Assembly (NCBI GenBank): GCA_035498035.1
Contig: DATKAN010000027.1
Coordinates: 5,001 to 42,110 of the forward strand
Source of the DNA: Nitrospiria bacterium
Lineage (GTDB): Bacteria; Nitrospirota; Nitrospiria; JACQBZ01
Direction of reading: 5' to 3'
DNA length: 37,110 nucleotides
Position numbers and translations under genes: made by a program. Positions 16,162 through 24,373 of this stretch are shown piece after piece. The stretch's first letter is position 1; the number at the start of each line of letters is the position of its first letter. Below the pieces are notes generated by a model. That model ran no database searches. It was not told where the DNA came from and saw nothing but the letters and a program-made list of their open reading frames with translations.

Positions 16162-18563
16162 TATTGAGCCTGCCGCTTATCCTTCCCTTTTTTGTTTATT
16201 TGATGATCACCCGATCCGAGTATCGGACCGGACTGGCCGAGCGGCTCGGAAGCTGGCCCGGGTCTTGGGACCGACCCGAAAAGGCCCGTTCGAGGATTTG
16301 GGTTCATGCGGCCTCCGTCGGGGAGTGTCTTGCGGTGCTGCCGATGATCGAACGGTTTCTTGCGGACCGGCCGGAATGGGACCTGGTCTTCTCGGTGATG
16401 ACCCCGGCCGGGCGGAGGTTGATCGAACAGCGGCTGGGAGACCGGGTGCGCGCTCGATTCTTCCCGATGGATTTTCCGGGGCTGGCCGGGCGCCTCCTCC
16501 GCCGCGTGGCCCCCGATCTGATTCTATTGGCCGAGACCGAATTGTGGCCCAACTTCCTTCGGTCCGCAACCCAATGCGATATACCCGTTCTCCTGGTCAA
16601 CGGTCGAATTTCTCCGCGGTCATACCGTCGCTACCGGTCGATCCGGTGGCTGTTCCGCGAGACACTCCGGAAAATCCGGATCTTCGGAATGCAGTCGGCC
16701 CAGGATGCTCAGCGAATCATCGACCTGGGCGCCCCTCCCGAACGGGTCCGGGTTCTGGGAAATCTCAAGTTTGACCAGGCGGCGGTCCCGCTGTCGGAAA
16801 CGGAGCGACAGCGACTTCTCGGGCGCTTGGGCTGGCATGCGGACGATAAAATTCTCGTGGCCGGGAGCACCCACGAAAAGGAGGAAGAATATGTTTTGAA
16901 CGCCTTCCTTCGGATCCGGGAGGGAGTGCCGAACCTCCGGCTGATCCTGGCGCCGAGGCATCTCAATCGGTTGCCGGGCCTGGCCGGGCTGCTCGCCCGC
17001 TGTGAAAAAGAAGGCGTCCGACACTCACGGTATTCCGATCTGGATCGGGGATCGTCCGAGGCCAAGGCCGATATCCTGCTCGTGGATACCATGGGCCAGT
17101 TGGGACGCCTGTACGGATTGGGGACCGTGGTCTTTGTGGGAGGCAGTCTGGTGCCGGTGGGAGGCCATAATCTTATGGAGCCGGCGGCGCTCGGGAGGCC
17201 GGTGCTGTTCGGACCGTTCTTCCAGCATGTCCAGGAAACGGCCGATCTGTTGCTGGCCTCCGGGGGCGGCCGAATGGTTCATGATGTCGGGGAACTGGTC
17301 CGTGAAGTTCGGGTCCTGCTGACCGAGACCGCCCAACGGCGGACGATGGAGCGTCTCGCCCGTGATACGGTGCGCGGCCATCAAGGGGCCTCCGCCCGGG
17401 CCTTTGTCATGGTGGAAGAGGAGTTGAAGAAACGTCTCGGCGGTCCCATTTCGAGGCGGGATTTTCGTAGCGCCCTTGAACGCTGGTTTAAAGAACGGAT
17501 GCTGGCCTCAAAAGGCGGCGCGCTCACCTCCCTGGCCGCCGCGGGATTGCGCGGGGCTTCCATCCTTTATCAAGCGTGGCAGGAGATTCGGACGGCGGCC
17601 TACTCGCTCGGGCTGCTGCGATCCGTCCGGGTGGCGGGGCCGGTCATCAGCGTAGGCAATCTCACCCTTGGCGGAACCGGAAAGACGCCCACGGTCATGG
17701 CCGTCAGCCGGCTTCTGGCGGCCCAGGGGCATCGCCCCGCCGTCCTTTCCCGGGGCTACGGAGGACGCATCGGAAGGGCGATTCGGGTGGCGTCGGCTTC
17801 CTCCGGCATCGCACCCGGACCGGAGGATGTGGGGGATGAACCCTCCCTGATGGCCGATCGGCTTCGGGGAGTGCCCGTGGTGGTTTCATCCGACCGTGTC
17901 GCCGCGGCCCGTTACGCTCTCGAAACTCTTCAAACGGACGTTTTGGTCTTGGATGACGGCTACCAACATCTCCGTTTGAAGAGGGACCTGAATCTCCTCG
18001 TGGTGGATGCGGTCGAGCCCTTCGGCAACGGCCATGTTTTTCCCCGGGGAACGCTTCGGGAATCGGTCGGGCACCTGGGCCGGGCGGACGCCGTTTTGTT
18101 GACCCACGTGGACCATCCGGACGAAACGGCCGAACTGCAAAAATTCATACGACGATACCGCTCCGATCTGCCAATTTTCACCAGCCGGCACCGGATTGTT
18201 GAGCTCGTCCCCTTGGGCGGCGGTTCCTCCTGGCCCTTCGAAAAGATCAAGGGGTTGCGGCTGGTCGCCGTGGCGGGGATCGGCCAGCCGGACCGGTTCG
18301 TCAGGATGCTTCAAGCGGCGGGAGCGGATGTCGCCGCGGTCTTCCTGTATCCGGACCATTACCGGTATCGCCGGGAGGATGTGGAGGCGATCGAGACCGA
18401 GGCCGGGCGAAGGGAGGCCCCCGCGATTGTGACGACCGAAAAAGATGCGGTTCGAATCCGAAAGATTGGCCGTCCGATGAAGGCCTGGCGCGCGGGCCGC
18501 TTGGAACTGGTCATCGACCAGTCCGAGGCCTTCCAATCGATGCTGAGGAGGGTTTTTCGGTGA
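16131..18563 (+). CDS. Fused Kdo transferase (WaaA) and tetraacyldisaccharide 4'-kinase (LpxK)
   Basis: One open frame of about 810 residues holds two lipid A enzymes. The first part (about 1-440) is WaaA/KdtA: one N-terminal membrane anchor (FYNLVLILSLPLILPFFVYL), HAASVGE (59-65, with the catalytic-type Glu65), LAETELWPNFL, NGRISPRSYRRY, VLGNLKFD, GSTHEKEEE and GGSLVPVGGHNLMEPAALG. It adds Kdo to lipid IVA. The second part (about 457-810) is LpxK, the 4'-kinase: Walker A GNLTLGGTGKT (509-519), SRGYGG, VLDDGYQHLRLKRDLNLL and FPRGTLRES. No stop or start separates them. The start is uncertain: TTG 16131 fits the membrane anchor, GTG 15993 gives a poor leader. It overlaps the restored acyltransferase frame by 31 bases and the next gene by GTGA. 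Confidence 0.9.
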   Translation: MGVVFYNLVLILSLPLILPFFVYLMITRSEYRTGLAERLGSWPGSWDRPEKARSRIWVHAASVGECLAVLPMIERFLADRPEWDLVFSVMTPAGRRLIEQRLGDRVRARFFPMDFPGLAGRLLRRVAPDLILLAETELWPNFLRSATQCDIPVLLVNGRISPRSYRRYRSIRWLFRETLRKIRIFGMQSAQDAQRIIDLGAPPERVRVLGNLKFDQAAVPLSETERQRLLGRLGWHADDKILVAGSTHEKEEEYVLNAFLRIREGVPNLRLILAPRHLNRLPGLAGLLARCEKEGVRHSRYSDLDRGSSEAKADILLVDTMGQLGRLYGLGTVVFVGGSLVPVGGHNLMEPAALGRPVLFGPFFQHVQETADLLLASGGGRMVHDVGELVREVRVLLTETAQRRTMERLARDTVRGHQGASARAFVMVEEELKKRLGGPISRRDFRSALERWFKERMLASKGGALTSLAAAGLRGASILYQAWQEIRTAAYSLGLLRSVRVAGPVISVGNLTLGGTGKTPTVMAVSRLLAAQGHRPAVLSRGYGGRIGRAIRVASASSGIAPGPEDVGDEPSLMADRLRGVPVVVSSDRVAAARYALETLQTDVLVLDDGYQHLRLKRDLNLLVVDAVEPFGNGHVFPRGTLRESVGHLGRADAVLLTHVDHPDETAELQKFIRRYRSDLPIFTSRHRIVELVPLGGGSSWPFEKIKGLRLVAVAGIGQPDRFVRMLQAAGADVAAVFLYPDHYRYRREDVEAIETEAGRREAPAIVTTEKDAVRIRKIGRPMKAWRAGRLELVIDQSEAFQSMLRRVFR

Positions 18564-20080
18564 AGGCGGCGAAGCGGAAAAATCATCCGTGGCGCGATCG
18601 GTTGGAATACGGTCTGGTGATGGGGGTCTACGGTCTCTGCCGCCTCCTGCCCCGGTCCTGGGCTCCGCCCCTTGGCTCGCTTCTGGGCCTAGCGGCCTAC
18701 TATCTGATTCCGCGCCGCCGACGAATCGCCCTCGACAATCTCCGTCGGGCCTTCGGGGCGTCCGAATTGGATCCTCGGGCGGTCGCTCGCGAGGCCTACC
18801 GGTCGTTGGGAAGGAATTTGATGGAGCTCCTGGTGGCGATGGATCAGGACCGGCCGGAGATTCTTCGCGGCGTTCGGATCGAGGGCCGTTCCCACATGGA
18901 AGAGGCGTTCCGGGAGGGCCGGGGGGTCATTTTTCTGGCATCCCATTACGGGAACTGGGAGCTGATGAACCTGGTCAATTCCGCGACCGGCGTCCCGACG
19001 CATGTCGTGGCCCGTGTGCTGGACAATCCCCGGCTCAACCGCATGATCAACCGGCAGCGGGAGCGGTTCGGGGCCGTCGTCATCAACAGCAAGGACCCCT
19101 CTTCGGTACGACAGATTCTATCCGCGCTCCATCAGAAAAAAGCGGTCGCGTTCCTGATCGATCAGAACGTCGTCGGAAACCGCGGTGTTTATGTTGATTT
19201 TTTCGGGCGCCTGGCCTATACTCATAAAGTTGTGGCCTTGATGGCCATCAAGACCGGGGCCCCCGTGATCCCAAGCTTCATGCATCGGGTGGAGGGGGGA
19301 GGCCATCGCCTCGTTTACGGGAAAGCGTTGCCGCTCCTCAAGACCGGGAATCGTGATCACGATGTGTGGATCAACACCCAGATCATGACCCGAGCGGTCG
19401 AGGACGCGGTTCGACAGCACCCGGAGCAGTGGCTCTGGATGCATGACCGATGGAGAAAGCAGCCGGCGGTCGGGACCGAGGCCGTTTTCCTGGACCGGGA
19501 TGGAACCATCAGCCGGGAGGTGGGTTACATCCATAATGTGGACCATCTGCAACTGCTGCCGAATTCCGCCCGGGCCATTCGAAGGCTCAAACGGTGCGGG
19601 ATGAAGGTCTTCGTGGTGACGAATCAGTCCGGCGTGGCGCGCGGTTACTATTCGGAAGAGCATGTCCGTCGGGTCAACGCCCGACTGGTCGATCTCCTCA
19701 AGGCGGAGGGGGCGGAGCTGGACGGGGTCTATTACTGCCCGCATCATCCCACGGAGGGTCAGGGGGCCTACACGCAGTCCTGCGGCTGTCGGAAGCCCGA
19801 GCCGGGCCTGCTGTATCAGGCGGCGGCCGGCGGGCCGATCGACTTCCGCCGCTCCTATGTCGTGGGGGATAAACTGACCGATGTGGAAATGGCGCATCGG
19901 GTCGGCGCCAAAGGGATCATGGTCCTGACGGGATACGGGTCGGAGGAGCTGGGACGAACCGCCGGCCACGGACCGCGACCGGACAAGGTCGTCCCCGATT
20001 TAGAGAAGGCGGTGGAATGGATTGTATCTCAGCGTGAGACGGACGAGGGCGACGACCCCCGAACCGGCACGGACTCCTGA
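18560..20080 (+). CDS. Fused lipid A acyltransferase (LpxL/HtrB) and heptose-bisphosphate phosphatase (GmhB)
   Basis: The 506-residue protein joins a LpxL/LpxM-type acyltransferase (about 1-300) to a HAD-family GmhB (about 305-490). The first part has an N-terminal hydrophobic anchor, ASHYGNWE (HxxxxE, His129), and RPEQWLWMHDRWRK-like ending (HPEQWLWMHDRWRK); it would add secondary acyl chains to Kdo-lipid A. The second starts VFLDRDGTIS (Asp312 and Asp314 nucleophile and acid), then VVTNQSGVARG, the zinc loop CPHHP...CGCRKPEPG and VGDKLTDVEMA. GmhB removes the 7-phosphate from heptose 1,7-bisphosphate. hldA and hldC follow directly, so the phosphatase half completes a heptose cassette. GTG start overlaps the upstream stop. 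Confidence 0.9.
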   Translation: MKAAKRKNHPWRDRLEYGLVMGVYGLCRLLPRSWAPPLGSLLGLAAYYLIPRRRRIALDNLRRAFGASELDPRAVAREAYRSLGRNLMELLVAMDQDRPEILRGVRIEGRSHMEEAFREGRGVIFLASHYGNWELMNLVNSATGVPTHVVARVLDNPRLNRMINRQRERFGAVVINSKDPSSVRQILSALHQKKAVAFLIDQNVVGNRGVYVDFFGRLAYTHKVVALMAIKTGAPVIPSFMHRVEGGGHRLVYGKALPLLKTGNRDHDVWINTQIMTRAVEDAVRQHPEQWLWMHDRWRKQPAVGTEAVFLDRDGTISREVGYIHNVDHLQLLPNSARAIRRLKRCGMKVFVVTNQSGVARGYYSEEHVRRVNARLVDLLKAEGAELDGVYYCPHHPTEGQGAYTQSCGCRKPEPGLLYQAAAGGPIDFRRSYVVGDKLTDVEMAHRVGAKGIMVLTGYGSEELGRTAGHGPRPDKVVPDLEKAVEWIVSQRETDEGDDPRTGTDS

Positions 20081-20104
20081 AAACCACGGAGGGGATTCCT
20101 TTCG

Positions 20105-21112
20105 ATGGATACGCGGCGCCTCAAGAAAATCGTCGAGCAGTTTGCGGGAAAAAAGATCATGGTCCTCGGCGATTTTGTCGCGGATGAGTATATCCTGGGT
20201 AAGACCTCGCGGATCTCCAGGGAGGCGCCCGTCCTGATTTTGCAGTACCTCTCGCGACAGGTCGTGTTGGGCGGTGCGGGCAATGCCACGAACAATCTGG
20301 CCGCTCTCGGCGCCACCGTTGTCCCGGTGGGGGTCGTGGGCGATGACGAGACCGGCCGGGAGGTGACGCTTCAGCTCAAACGGCTGGGCATCGACACCGC
20401 CCTTCTTCGCGCCCAACGCGACCGCGTCACCACCACCAAGACGAGGATCATGGCCGGCGGCCGGCATCAGCATACGTCGCAGCAGCAGGTGGTCCGGATC
20501 GACCGGGGGGAGTTCGAACGGGTCTCGGAACAGAACGAGGCGGCTTTCCTGATGGCGTTGGACGAGGAAATCCCGCGCATGGATGCCCTGGTGATCTCGG
20601 ACTATCAGTACGGGGTCCTGTCCCCCCGCGTGATCGAAAAAGTCAATCAGATTGCCGGCCGGGATTCGTGCATCATCACGGTCGATTCGCGATACCGGAT
20701 GTTGTCCTTCCGGGGGGTGAGCGCGGTGACCCCCAACGAGCCGGAGGTGGAGGAGGCGCTCGGGATTCGATTGGGCGAGGAGGAAGCGGGGGTGCGGGCG
20801 GCCGGAGAGCAGATCCTGGAGCGGGTCCAAAGCCGGGCGGTATTGATTACCCGGGGCAGCAAGGGAATGGCGTTGATCGAGCGTGGCGGGAAGGCCGAAT
20901 TAATTCCGATCTACGGTTCGGACGAGATTGCGGATGTGACGGGCGCGGGGGACACCGTGATTGCGATCTTCACCCTCGCCCTGGCCTGCGGAGCCACGCT
21001 CCTGGAGGCGGCCCAATTGGCCAACATCGGCGGGGGAATCGTCGTGATGAAACGAGGGACGGCGACGGTCGGTTGGGGAGAGCTGGAAGCGGCTCTAAAG
21101 AAGCCGCTGTGA
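20105..21112 (+). CDS. hldA: D-glycero-beta-D-manno-heptose-7-phosphate kinase
   Basis: HldA (RfaE1) phosphorylates heptose 7-phosphate at C1 in ADP-heptose synthesis. The 335-residue PfkB/ribokinase-fold protein has the N-terminal [34 protein letters not shown], the [14 protein letters not shown] segment and the PfkB signature [11 protein letters not shown] with the catalytic Asp. In E. coli the same domain is the first half of HldE; here the two halves are separate genes, as in several other phyla. GGAGGGG lies 10 bases before the ATG. It sits between the GmhB domain and hldC, in pathway order apart from the missing isomerase and epimerase. Confidence 0.94.
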   Translation: MDTRRLKKIVEQFAGKKIMVLGDFVADEYILGKTSRISREAPVLILQYLSRQVVLGGAGNATNNLAALGATVVPVGVVGDDETGREVTLQLKRLGIDTALLRAQRDRVTTTKTRIMAGGRHQHTSQQQVVRIDRGEFERVSEQNEAAFLMALDEEIPRMDALVISDYQYGVLSPRVIEKVNQIAGRDSCIITVDSRYRMLSFRGVSAVTPNEPEVEEALGIRLGEEEAGVRAAGEQILERVQSRAVLITRGSKGMALIERGGKAELIPIYGSDEIADVTGAGDTVIAIFTLALACGATLLEAAQLANIGGGIVVMKRGTATVGWGELEAALKKPL

Positions 21113-21116
21113 GGCG

Positions 21117-21611
21117 ATGAAGCCCGACCGTAAATTAAAAACCCTGCGGGGATTGACGCCGGTGGTCCGAAAGCTGAGGCGACAGGGAAAAAAAATCGTC
21201 TTCGCGAACGGATGCTTCGATCTTCTCCATGTGGGTCACGCTCGTTATTTGAAAGGGGCCAAGGCGTTGGGGGACGTGCTGATCGTGGGGATCAACGGGG
21301 ACCGGTCGGTCCGCCGCCTCAAGGGAAGGGGCCGGCCGCTGATGCCGGAGGCGGCGCGCGCCGAGTTGATCGCGGGTTTCGAATGCACGGACCATGTTGT
21401 TATATTCCATGAACTCGACGCGCTGCGGCTTTTGGGCGCGCTCCGTCCGGATGTTCACGCCAAGGGCGGCGATTACACGACCGACACGGTTCCGGAGCGG
21501 GCCTTTGTGAGATCCTACGGGGGGCGCGTGGCCATCGTCGGCGGACCGAAGGTGCGATCCACCCGCGAAATCATCGAACAGGTGAAGCGATCTCCGAGGC
21601 GCGGCCAATGA
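21117..21611 (+). CDS. hldC: D-glycero-beta-D-manno-heptose 1-phosphate adenylyltransferase
   Basis: This 164-residue nucleotidyltransferase (RfaE2) transfers AMP to heptose 1-phosphate to give ADP-D,D-heptose. It has the [17 protein letters not shown] motif (HxGH) near residue 30-45 and the C-terminal [12 protein letters not shown] and [10 protein letters not shown] blocks found in the second half of HldE. The gene begins 4 bases after hldA, with GAGG overlapping the hldA stop. Its stop overlaps an alternative upstream ATG of the Trm112-like gene. No hldD epimerase or gmhA isomerase is visible in the window. Confidence 0.94.
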   Translation: MKPDRKLKTLRGLTPVVRKLRRQGKKIVFANGCFDLLHVGHARYLKGAKALGDVLIVGINGDRSVRRLKGRGRPLMPEAARAELIAGFECTDHVVIFHELDALRLLGALRPDVHAKGGDYTTDTVPERAFVRSYGGRVAIVGGPKVRSTREIIEQVKRSPRRGQ

Positions 21612-21625
21612 ACGGGAGGAAGACC

Positions 21626-21811
21626 ATGGCGATCGACAAAGAACTTCTTGAAATCCTGGCCTGCCCCAAGTGCAAGGGGGATATCCGACTCAATGCCCGG
21701 GGCGATGGATTGATCTGCGACGCCTGCCGGCTGATGTACCCGATCAAGGAAGATATTCCGGTGATGTTGATCGAAGAAGCGGTAAAAATTGAGGGGCTGG
21801 GGAGGTCGTGA
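21626..21811 (+). CDS. Trm112/YcaR-family small zinc-binding protein
   Basis: The 61-residue protein has the Trm112-like form: LLEILACPKCKGDI with the first CxxC pair, then ICDACRLMYPIKEDIPVMLIEEA with the second. The YPIKxxIPVMLxxEA ending is the family hallmark. E. coli YcaR is the related protein and lies between lpxK and kdsB, so an association with LPS genes recurs here. GGGAGGA lies 5 bases before the ATG at 21626, which is better than the overlapping ATG at 21608. The biochemical role of the bacterial members in LPS clusters is not known to me. Confidence 0.88.
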   Translation: MAIDKELLEILACPKCKGDIRLNARGDGLICDACRLMYPIKEDIPVMLIEEAVKIEGLGRS

Positions 21812-21831
21812 ACACCCATTGCGAGCGCCAT

Positions 21832-21936
21832 CCTCGCCCCTTAGGGCGGGGTTAGCGGGCAGAGTAGGAATGACAGGTTCATTTCATCTCGGGTCGAAGA
21901 ATCCTCCCCCTTCGAGGGAGGGGTTCTTCAATTTTT
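21832..21936 (+). repeat. GC-rich palindromic element with terminator-like hairpin
   Basis: The stretch holds two inverted repeats. The first is CGCCCCTTAGGGCGGGG, around 21834-21850. The second is a longer hairpin in which 21897-21908 pairs with 21916-21928 (one bulge and one G-T pair), followed within a few bases by TTTTTT. It resembles an intrinsic terminator but lies at the junction of the Trm112-like gene and the first codons of the methyltransferase gene. Confidence 0.6.
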
Positions 21937-22469
21937 TCGAGATCGTCCGGCAACACCGGATCGTTCTCAGCGGTGTCATCGGGGCTGTCCTGATTTATCT
22001 TTCCAGGCCGACCGTCGGCTCTTTATTGGCCGGCCTGCCGTTTGTGCTGGTGGGGGAAGCGATTCGGACCTGGTCGTCCGGTTATATCCGCAAGAACAAG
22101 GCGCTGGCCACCGACGGTCCCTACGCCCACACCCGAAACCCGCTCTATTTGGGCAGTTTCGGGATCGGGGTGGGATTCGTGGTGATGGGAAACAGCGTTT
22201 GGGTCCTGGTCATTTTCCTCTCGGCCTTCGGCCTGGTTTATTGGGGGGTGATCCGATCCGAGGAAGACTACCTGGCCCGGGTCTTCGGAGCCCGCTTTGA
22301 GGAATACGTCCGGACGGTGCCAAGATTTCTTCCGCGCTGGACCCGCTCGCCCTATGAGGCCGGCGGGTTTGATTGGGCCTTGGTGTGGAAACACCGGGAG
22401 TACCAGGCCTGGGCGGGCATCGCCGGAGGCGTGGCGATCCTCATCGTCAAGATACTGGCCCTGACATGA
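21870..22469 (+). CDS. Isoprenylcysteine-methyltransferase-like membrane protein
   Basis: The 199-residue protein has several membrane helices and the ICMT/PEMT methyltransferase signature ATDGPYAHTRNPLYLGSFGI (about residues 77-96) followed by EEDYLARVFGARFEEYVRTV. Such enzymes methylate lipid or isoprenoid substrates with SAM; the substrate here is unknown and a role in envelope lipid modification is only suggested by the neighbours. The ATG at 21870 is the only reasonable start before the conserved part. This places a terminator-like palindrome (21897-21928) inside the first 20 codons, which is unusual. An upstream in-frame codon at 21789 is less likely because it overlaps the Trm112-like gene. 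Confidence 0.75.
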   Translation: MTGSFHLGSKNPPPSREGFFNFFEIVRQHRIVLSGVIGAVLIYLSRPTVGSLLAGLPFVLVGEAIRTWSSGYIRKNKALATDGPYAHTRNPLYLGSFGIGVGFVVMGNSVWVLVIFLSAFGLVYWGVIRSEEDYLARVFGARFEEYVRTVPRFLPRWTRSPYEAGGFDWALVWKHREYQAWAGIAGGVAILIVKILALT

Positions 22470-22503
22470 GCGACGGAGCGCACGCGGCCCCCCCGATATT
22501 GCT

Positions 22504-23265
22504 ATGCTAAAGCTGACCGCGATCGTTCCCGTTTACAATGAAGAACAAAACCTGGAGGACTGTCTTCGGGGTTTGATCTGGGTGGATGAGATCCTCGTGG
22601 TGGATTCCTTCAGTCGCGACGGCACGCTTTCCATCGCCCGTCGTTACACCGACCGGATTCTCCAACACGAGTACGTCAATTCCGCCGCGCAGAAAAACTG
22701 GACGATTCCGCAGGCCCGGCATGACTGGGTTCTGATCGTGGACGCCGATGAACGGGTGACCGACGCCCTTCGGGACGAGATCCGGCGGGTGCTGGGCGCC
22801 GAGGGCGGGCCCCCAGACGACGGATATCGGATCCGGCGCCAGACCTATTTCTGGGGTAAACCGATCCGGTATTGCGGCTGGCAGAACGACCGGGTCCTTC
22901 GGCTCTTCAACCGTCACAAGGGCCGATACGAGGAGAAGGAGGTCCACGCGGATGTCGTGATCCAGGGGAAGACGGGGGATCTGAAATCGCCGCTGATTCA
23001 TTATACCTACCGGGATTTCAAGCAATACTTCGGGAAATTCCATCGTTACACGGAATGGGGGGCGTTGGAGCTGCAGAAGCGCGGAAAGCGGGCTCGATGG
23101 TATCATCTCCTGCTGCATCCGGCCTTCCGGTTTCTGCGGATGTATATTTTTCAGCGTGGGTTCCTGGACGGCCTGCACGGTCTGGTGCTCTGCCTGCTGG
23201 CGGCCTTCAGCGTTTTCACCAAATATGCCAAGTTATGGGAAATGAACCAAAAAAAATCCTTGTGA
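22504..23265 (+). CDS. GT2 glycosyltransferase, WaaE/KdtX-like
   Basis: The 253-residue enzyme is a GT2 family member of the WaaE type, which adds a glucose or similar sugar to the LPS inner core. It has the GT-A start TAIVPVYNEEQNLEDCLRGL, VDEILVVDSFSRDGTLSIA, the DADER metal-binding triad (about residues 83-87), and the WaaE-like block FWGKPIRYCGWQNDRVLRLF. A C-terminal amphipathic and hydrophobic region (FLDGLHGLVLCLLAAFSVF) may attach it to the inner membrane. The ribosome-binding site is poor. It precedes the two heptosyltransferase genes, and its last 31 bases overlap the first of them. Donor and acceptor are not certain. Confidence 0.85.
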   Translation: MLKLTAIVPVYNEEQNLEDCLRGLIWVDEILVVDSFSRDGTLSIARRYTDRILQHEYVNSAAQKNWTIPQARHDWVLIVDADERVTDALRDEIRRVLGAEGGPPDDGYRIRRQTYFWGKPIRYCGWQNDRVLRLFNRHKGRYEEKEVHADVVIQGKTGDLKSPLIHYTYRDFKQYFGKFHRYTEWGALELQKRGKRARWYHLLLHPAFRFLRMYIFQRGFLDGLHGLVLCLLAAFSVFTKYAKLWEMNQKKSL

Positions 23266-24302
23266 TCCAGACCGCTTTTCTCGGCGACGTGGTGCTGACC
23301 ACGCCGCTCCTCCAGGCCCTCCGTGATCGGTTCCCCAAGGCCTATCTCGCCGTTCTCGTTATCCCCGGGACCCGGGATATCCTCGCCGGTCATCCCGGAT
23401 TGGACGAGGTCCTGGTCTACGACAAGAAAGGCGGGGAGCGCGGCCTTCGCGGCTTTCGATCCATCGTGCGGCGGCTGGCGGAAAAACGCTTCGATGGCTG
23501 TCTGCTGCCGCATCGGTCCTTCCGGTCGGCGCTTCTGGCCTTCGCGGCCGGCATACCGATGCGGATCGGGTTTTATCAGTCGCCGGGTTGTTGGCTCTAT
23601 TCGCGACGCGTCTGGCGGGATTCATCCCGTCATGAAGTTCGCCGAAACCTGCAGCTGTTGGGGCCTCTCTTCCCCGAGCGCTCCGCGGACCGGGCCCTCC
23701 CAAACGAGAGACTTTGGGTTGCGTCGGACACGGAGGACCGGGAATGGGCGCGTCGCTTTCTGGCCGAGCAGGGCATCGGTCCGGACGATTCCGTGATCGG
23801 AATCGCTCCCGGTTCCGTCTGGGCGACGAAGCGCTGGATCCCGGAAGGTTTCGCGGCCGTGGTCGACGGCCTGGCCGTCACGTACAAACGGAAGGTGGTG
23901 CTCCTGGGCTCCCGTGAGGACCGGGTGGTGGTCGATGAGATCATGAAGCGGTGCCGGGAGCACCCGATCGACCTTTCCGGACGAACGACGCTGCGGCAGC
24001 TCGCGGCCGTCCTCAAACGTTGCGAACTCTTGGTCACGAACGACAACGGCGCGATGCATGTCGGCGTGGCCCAGGATCTTCCGGTCGTCGCCATATTCGG
24101 TTCGACGACCTTGAGTCTCGGCTACGGGCCGTTCACGGATCGGGCCGAGGTGGTGGAACGCTCGCTCGATTGCCGTCCATGCGGTAGACACGGGTATTCG
24201 GAATGCCCGCGGGGCCATTTCAACTGCATGAGGAAAATCACGCCCGAAGAAGTGTTGAAGGCGGCGGAGAAAATGATGCAGAAAGCGTCACCGGAATTGT
24301 AG
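23235..24302 (+). CDS. waaF: ADP-heptose:LPS heptosyltransferase II-like (GT9)
   Basis: The 355-residue GT9 protein adds heptose to the LPS inner core. It has KKILVIQTAFLGDVVLTTPLL (catalytic-type Asp in FLGD), IGIAPGSVWATKRWIPEGFA, a Rossmann block ending in LLVTNDNGAMHVGVAQDLPV, AIFGSTTLSLGYGPF and a Cys-rich tail (CRPCGRHGYSECPRGHFNCM) typical of WaaF. The open frame extends upstream inside the GT2 gene, but the conserved part starts at ATG 23235, so a 31-base overlap with the preceding gene is likely. The stop codon TAG opens a palindromic element. WaaF is assigned over WaaC from the Cys-rich tail and the TNDNGAMH motif. Confidence 0.9.
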   Translation: MGNEPKKILVIQTAFLGDVVLTTPLLQALRDRFPKAYLAVLVIPGTRDILAGHPGLDEVLVYDKKGGERGLRGFRSIVRRLAEKRFDGCLLPHRSFRSALLAFAAGIPMRIGFYQSPGCWLYSRRVWRDSSRHEVRRNLQLLGPLFPERSADRALPNERLWVASDTEDREWARRFLAEQGIGPDDSVIGIAPGSVWATKRWIPEGFAAVVDGLAVTYKRKVVLLGSREDRVVVDEIMKRCREHPIDLSGRTTLRQLAAVLKRCELLVTNDNGAMHVGVAQDLPVVAIFGSTTLSLGYGPFTDRAEVVERSLDCRPCGRHGYSECPRGHFNCMRKITPEEVLKAAEKMMQKASPEL

Positions 24303-24365
24303 GGGCAGCCCTCTTTGCCTGCCCAGTTCTTTCGGGGATATGAGGGCGGACACGGGGGTCCGCCC
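24300..24365 (+). repeat. Palindromic element beginning at a stop codon (copy 1)
   Basis: The waaF stop TAG is the first part of TAGGGGC. GGGCAG (24303-24308) can pair with CTGCCC (24319-24324), and GGGCGGAC (24344-24351) pairs perfectly with GTCCGCCC (24358-24365). The element fills the whole gap to the next gene. It may work as a weak terminator or an mRNA end protector, but there is no T tract. Confidence 0.6.
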
Positions 24366-24373
24366 CCACGGCG

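Noticed and set aside
22872-23234. An upstream extension of waaF inside the GT2 gene
   Set aside because: The extension is an out-of-frame reading of the GT2 gene; GT9 similarity begins at 23235.
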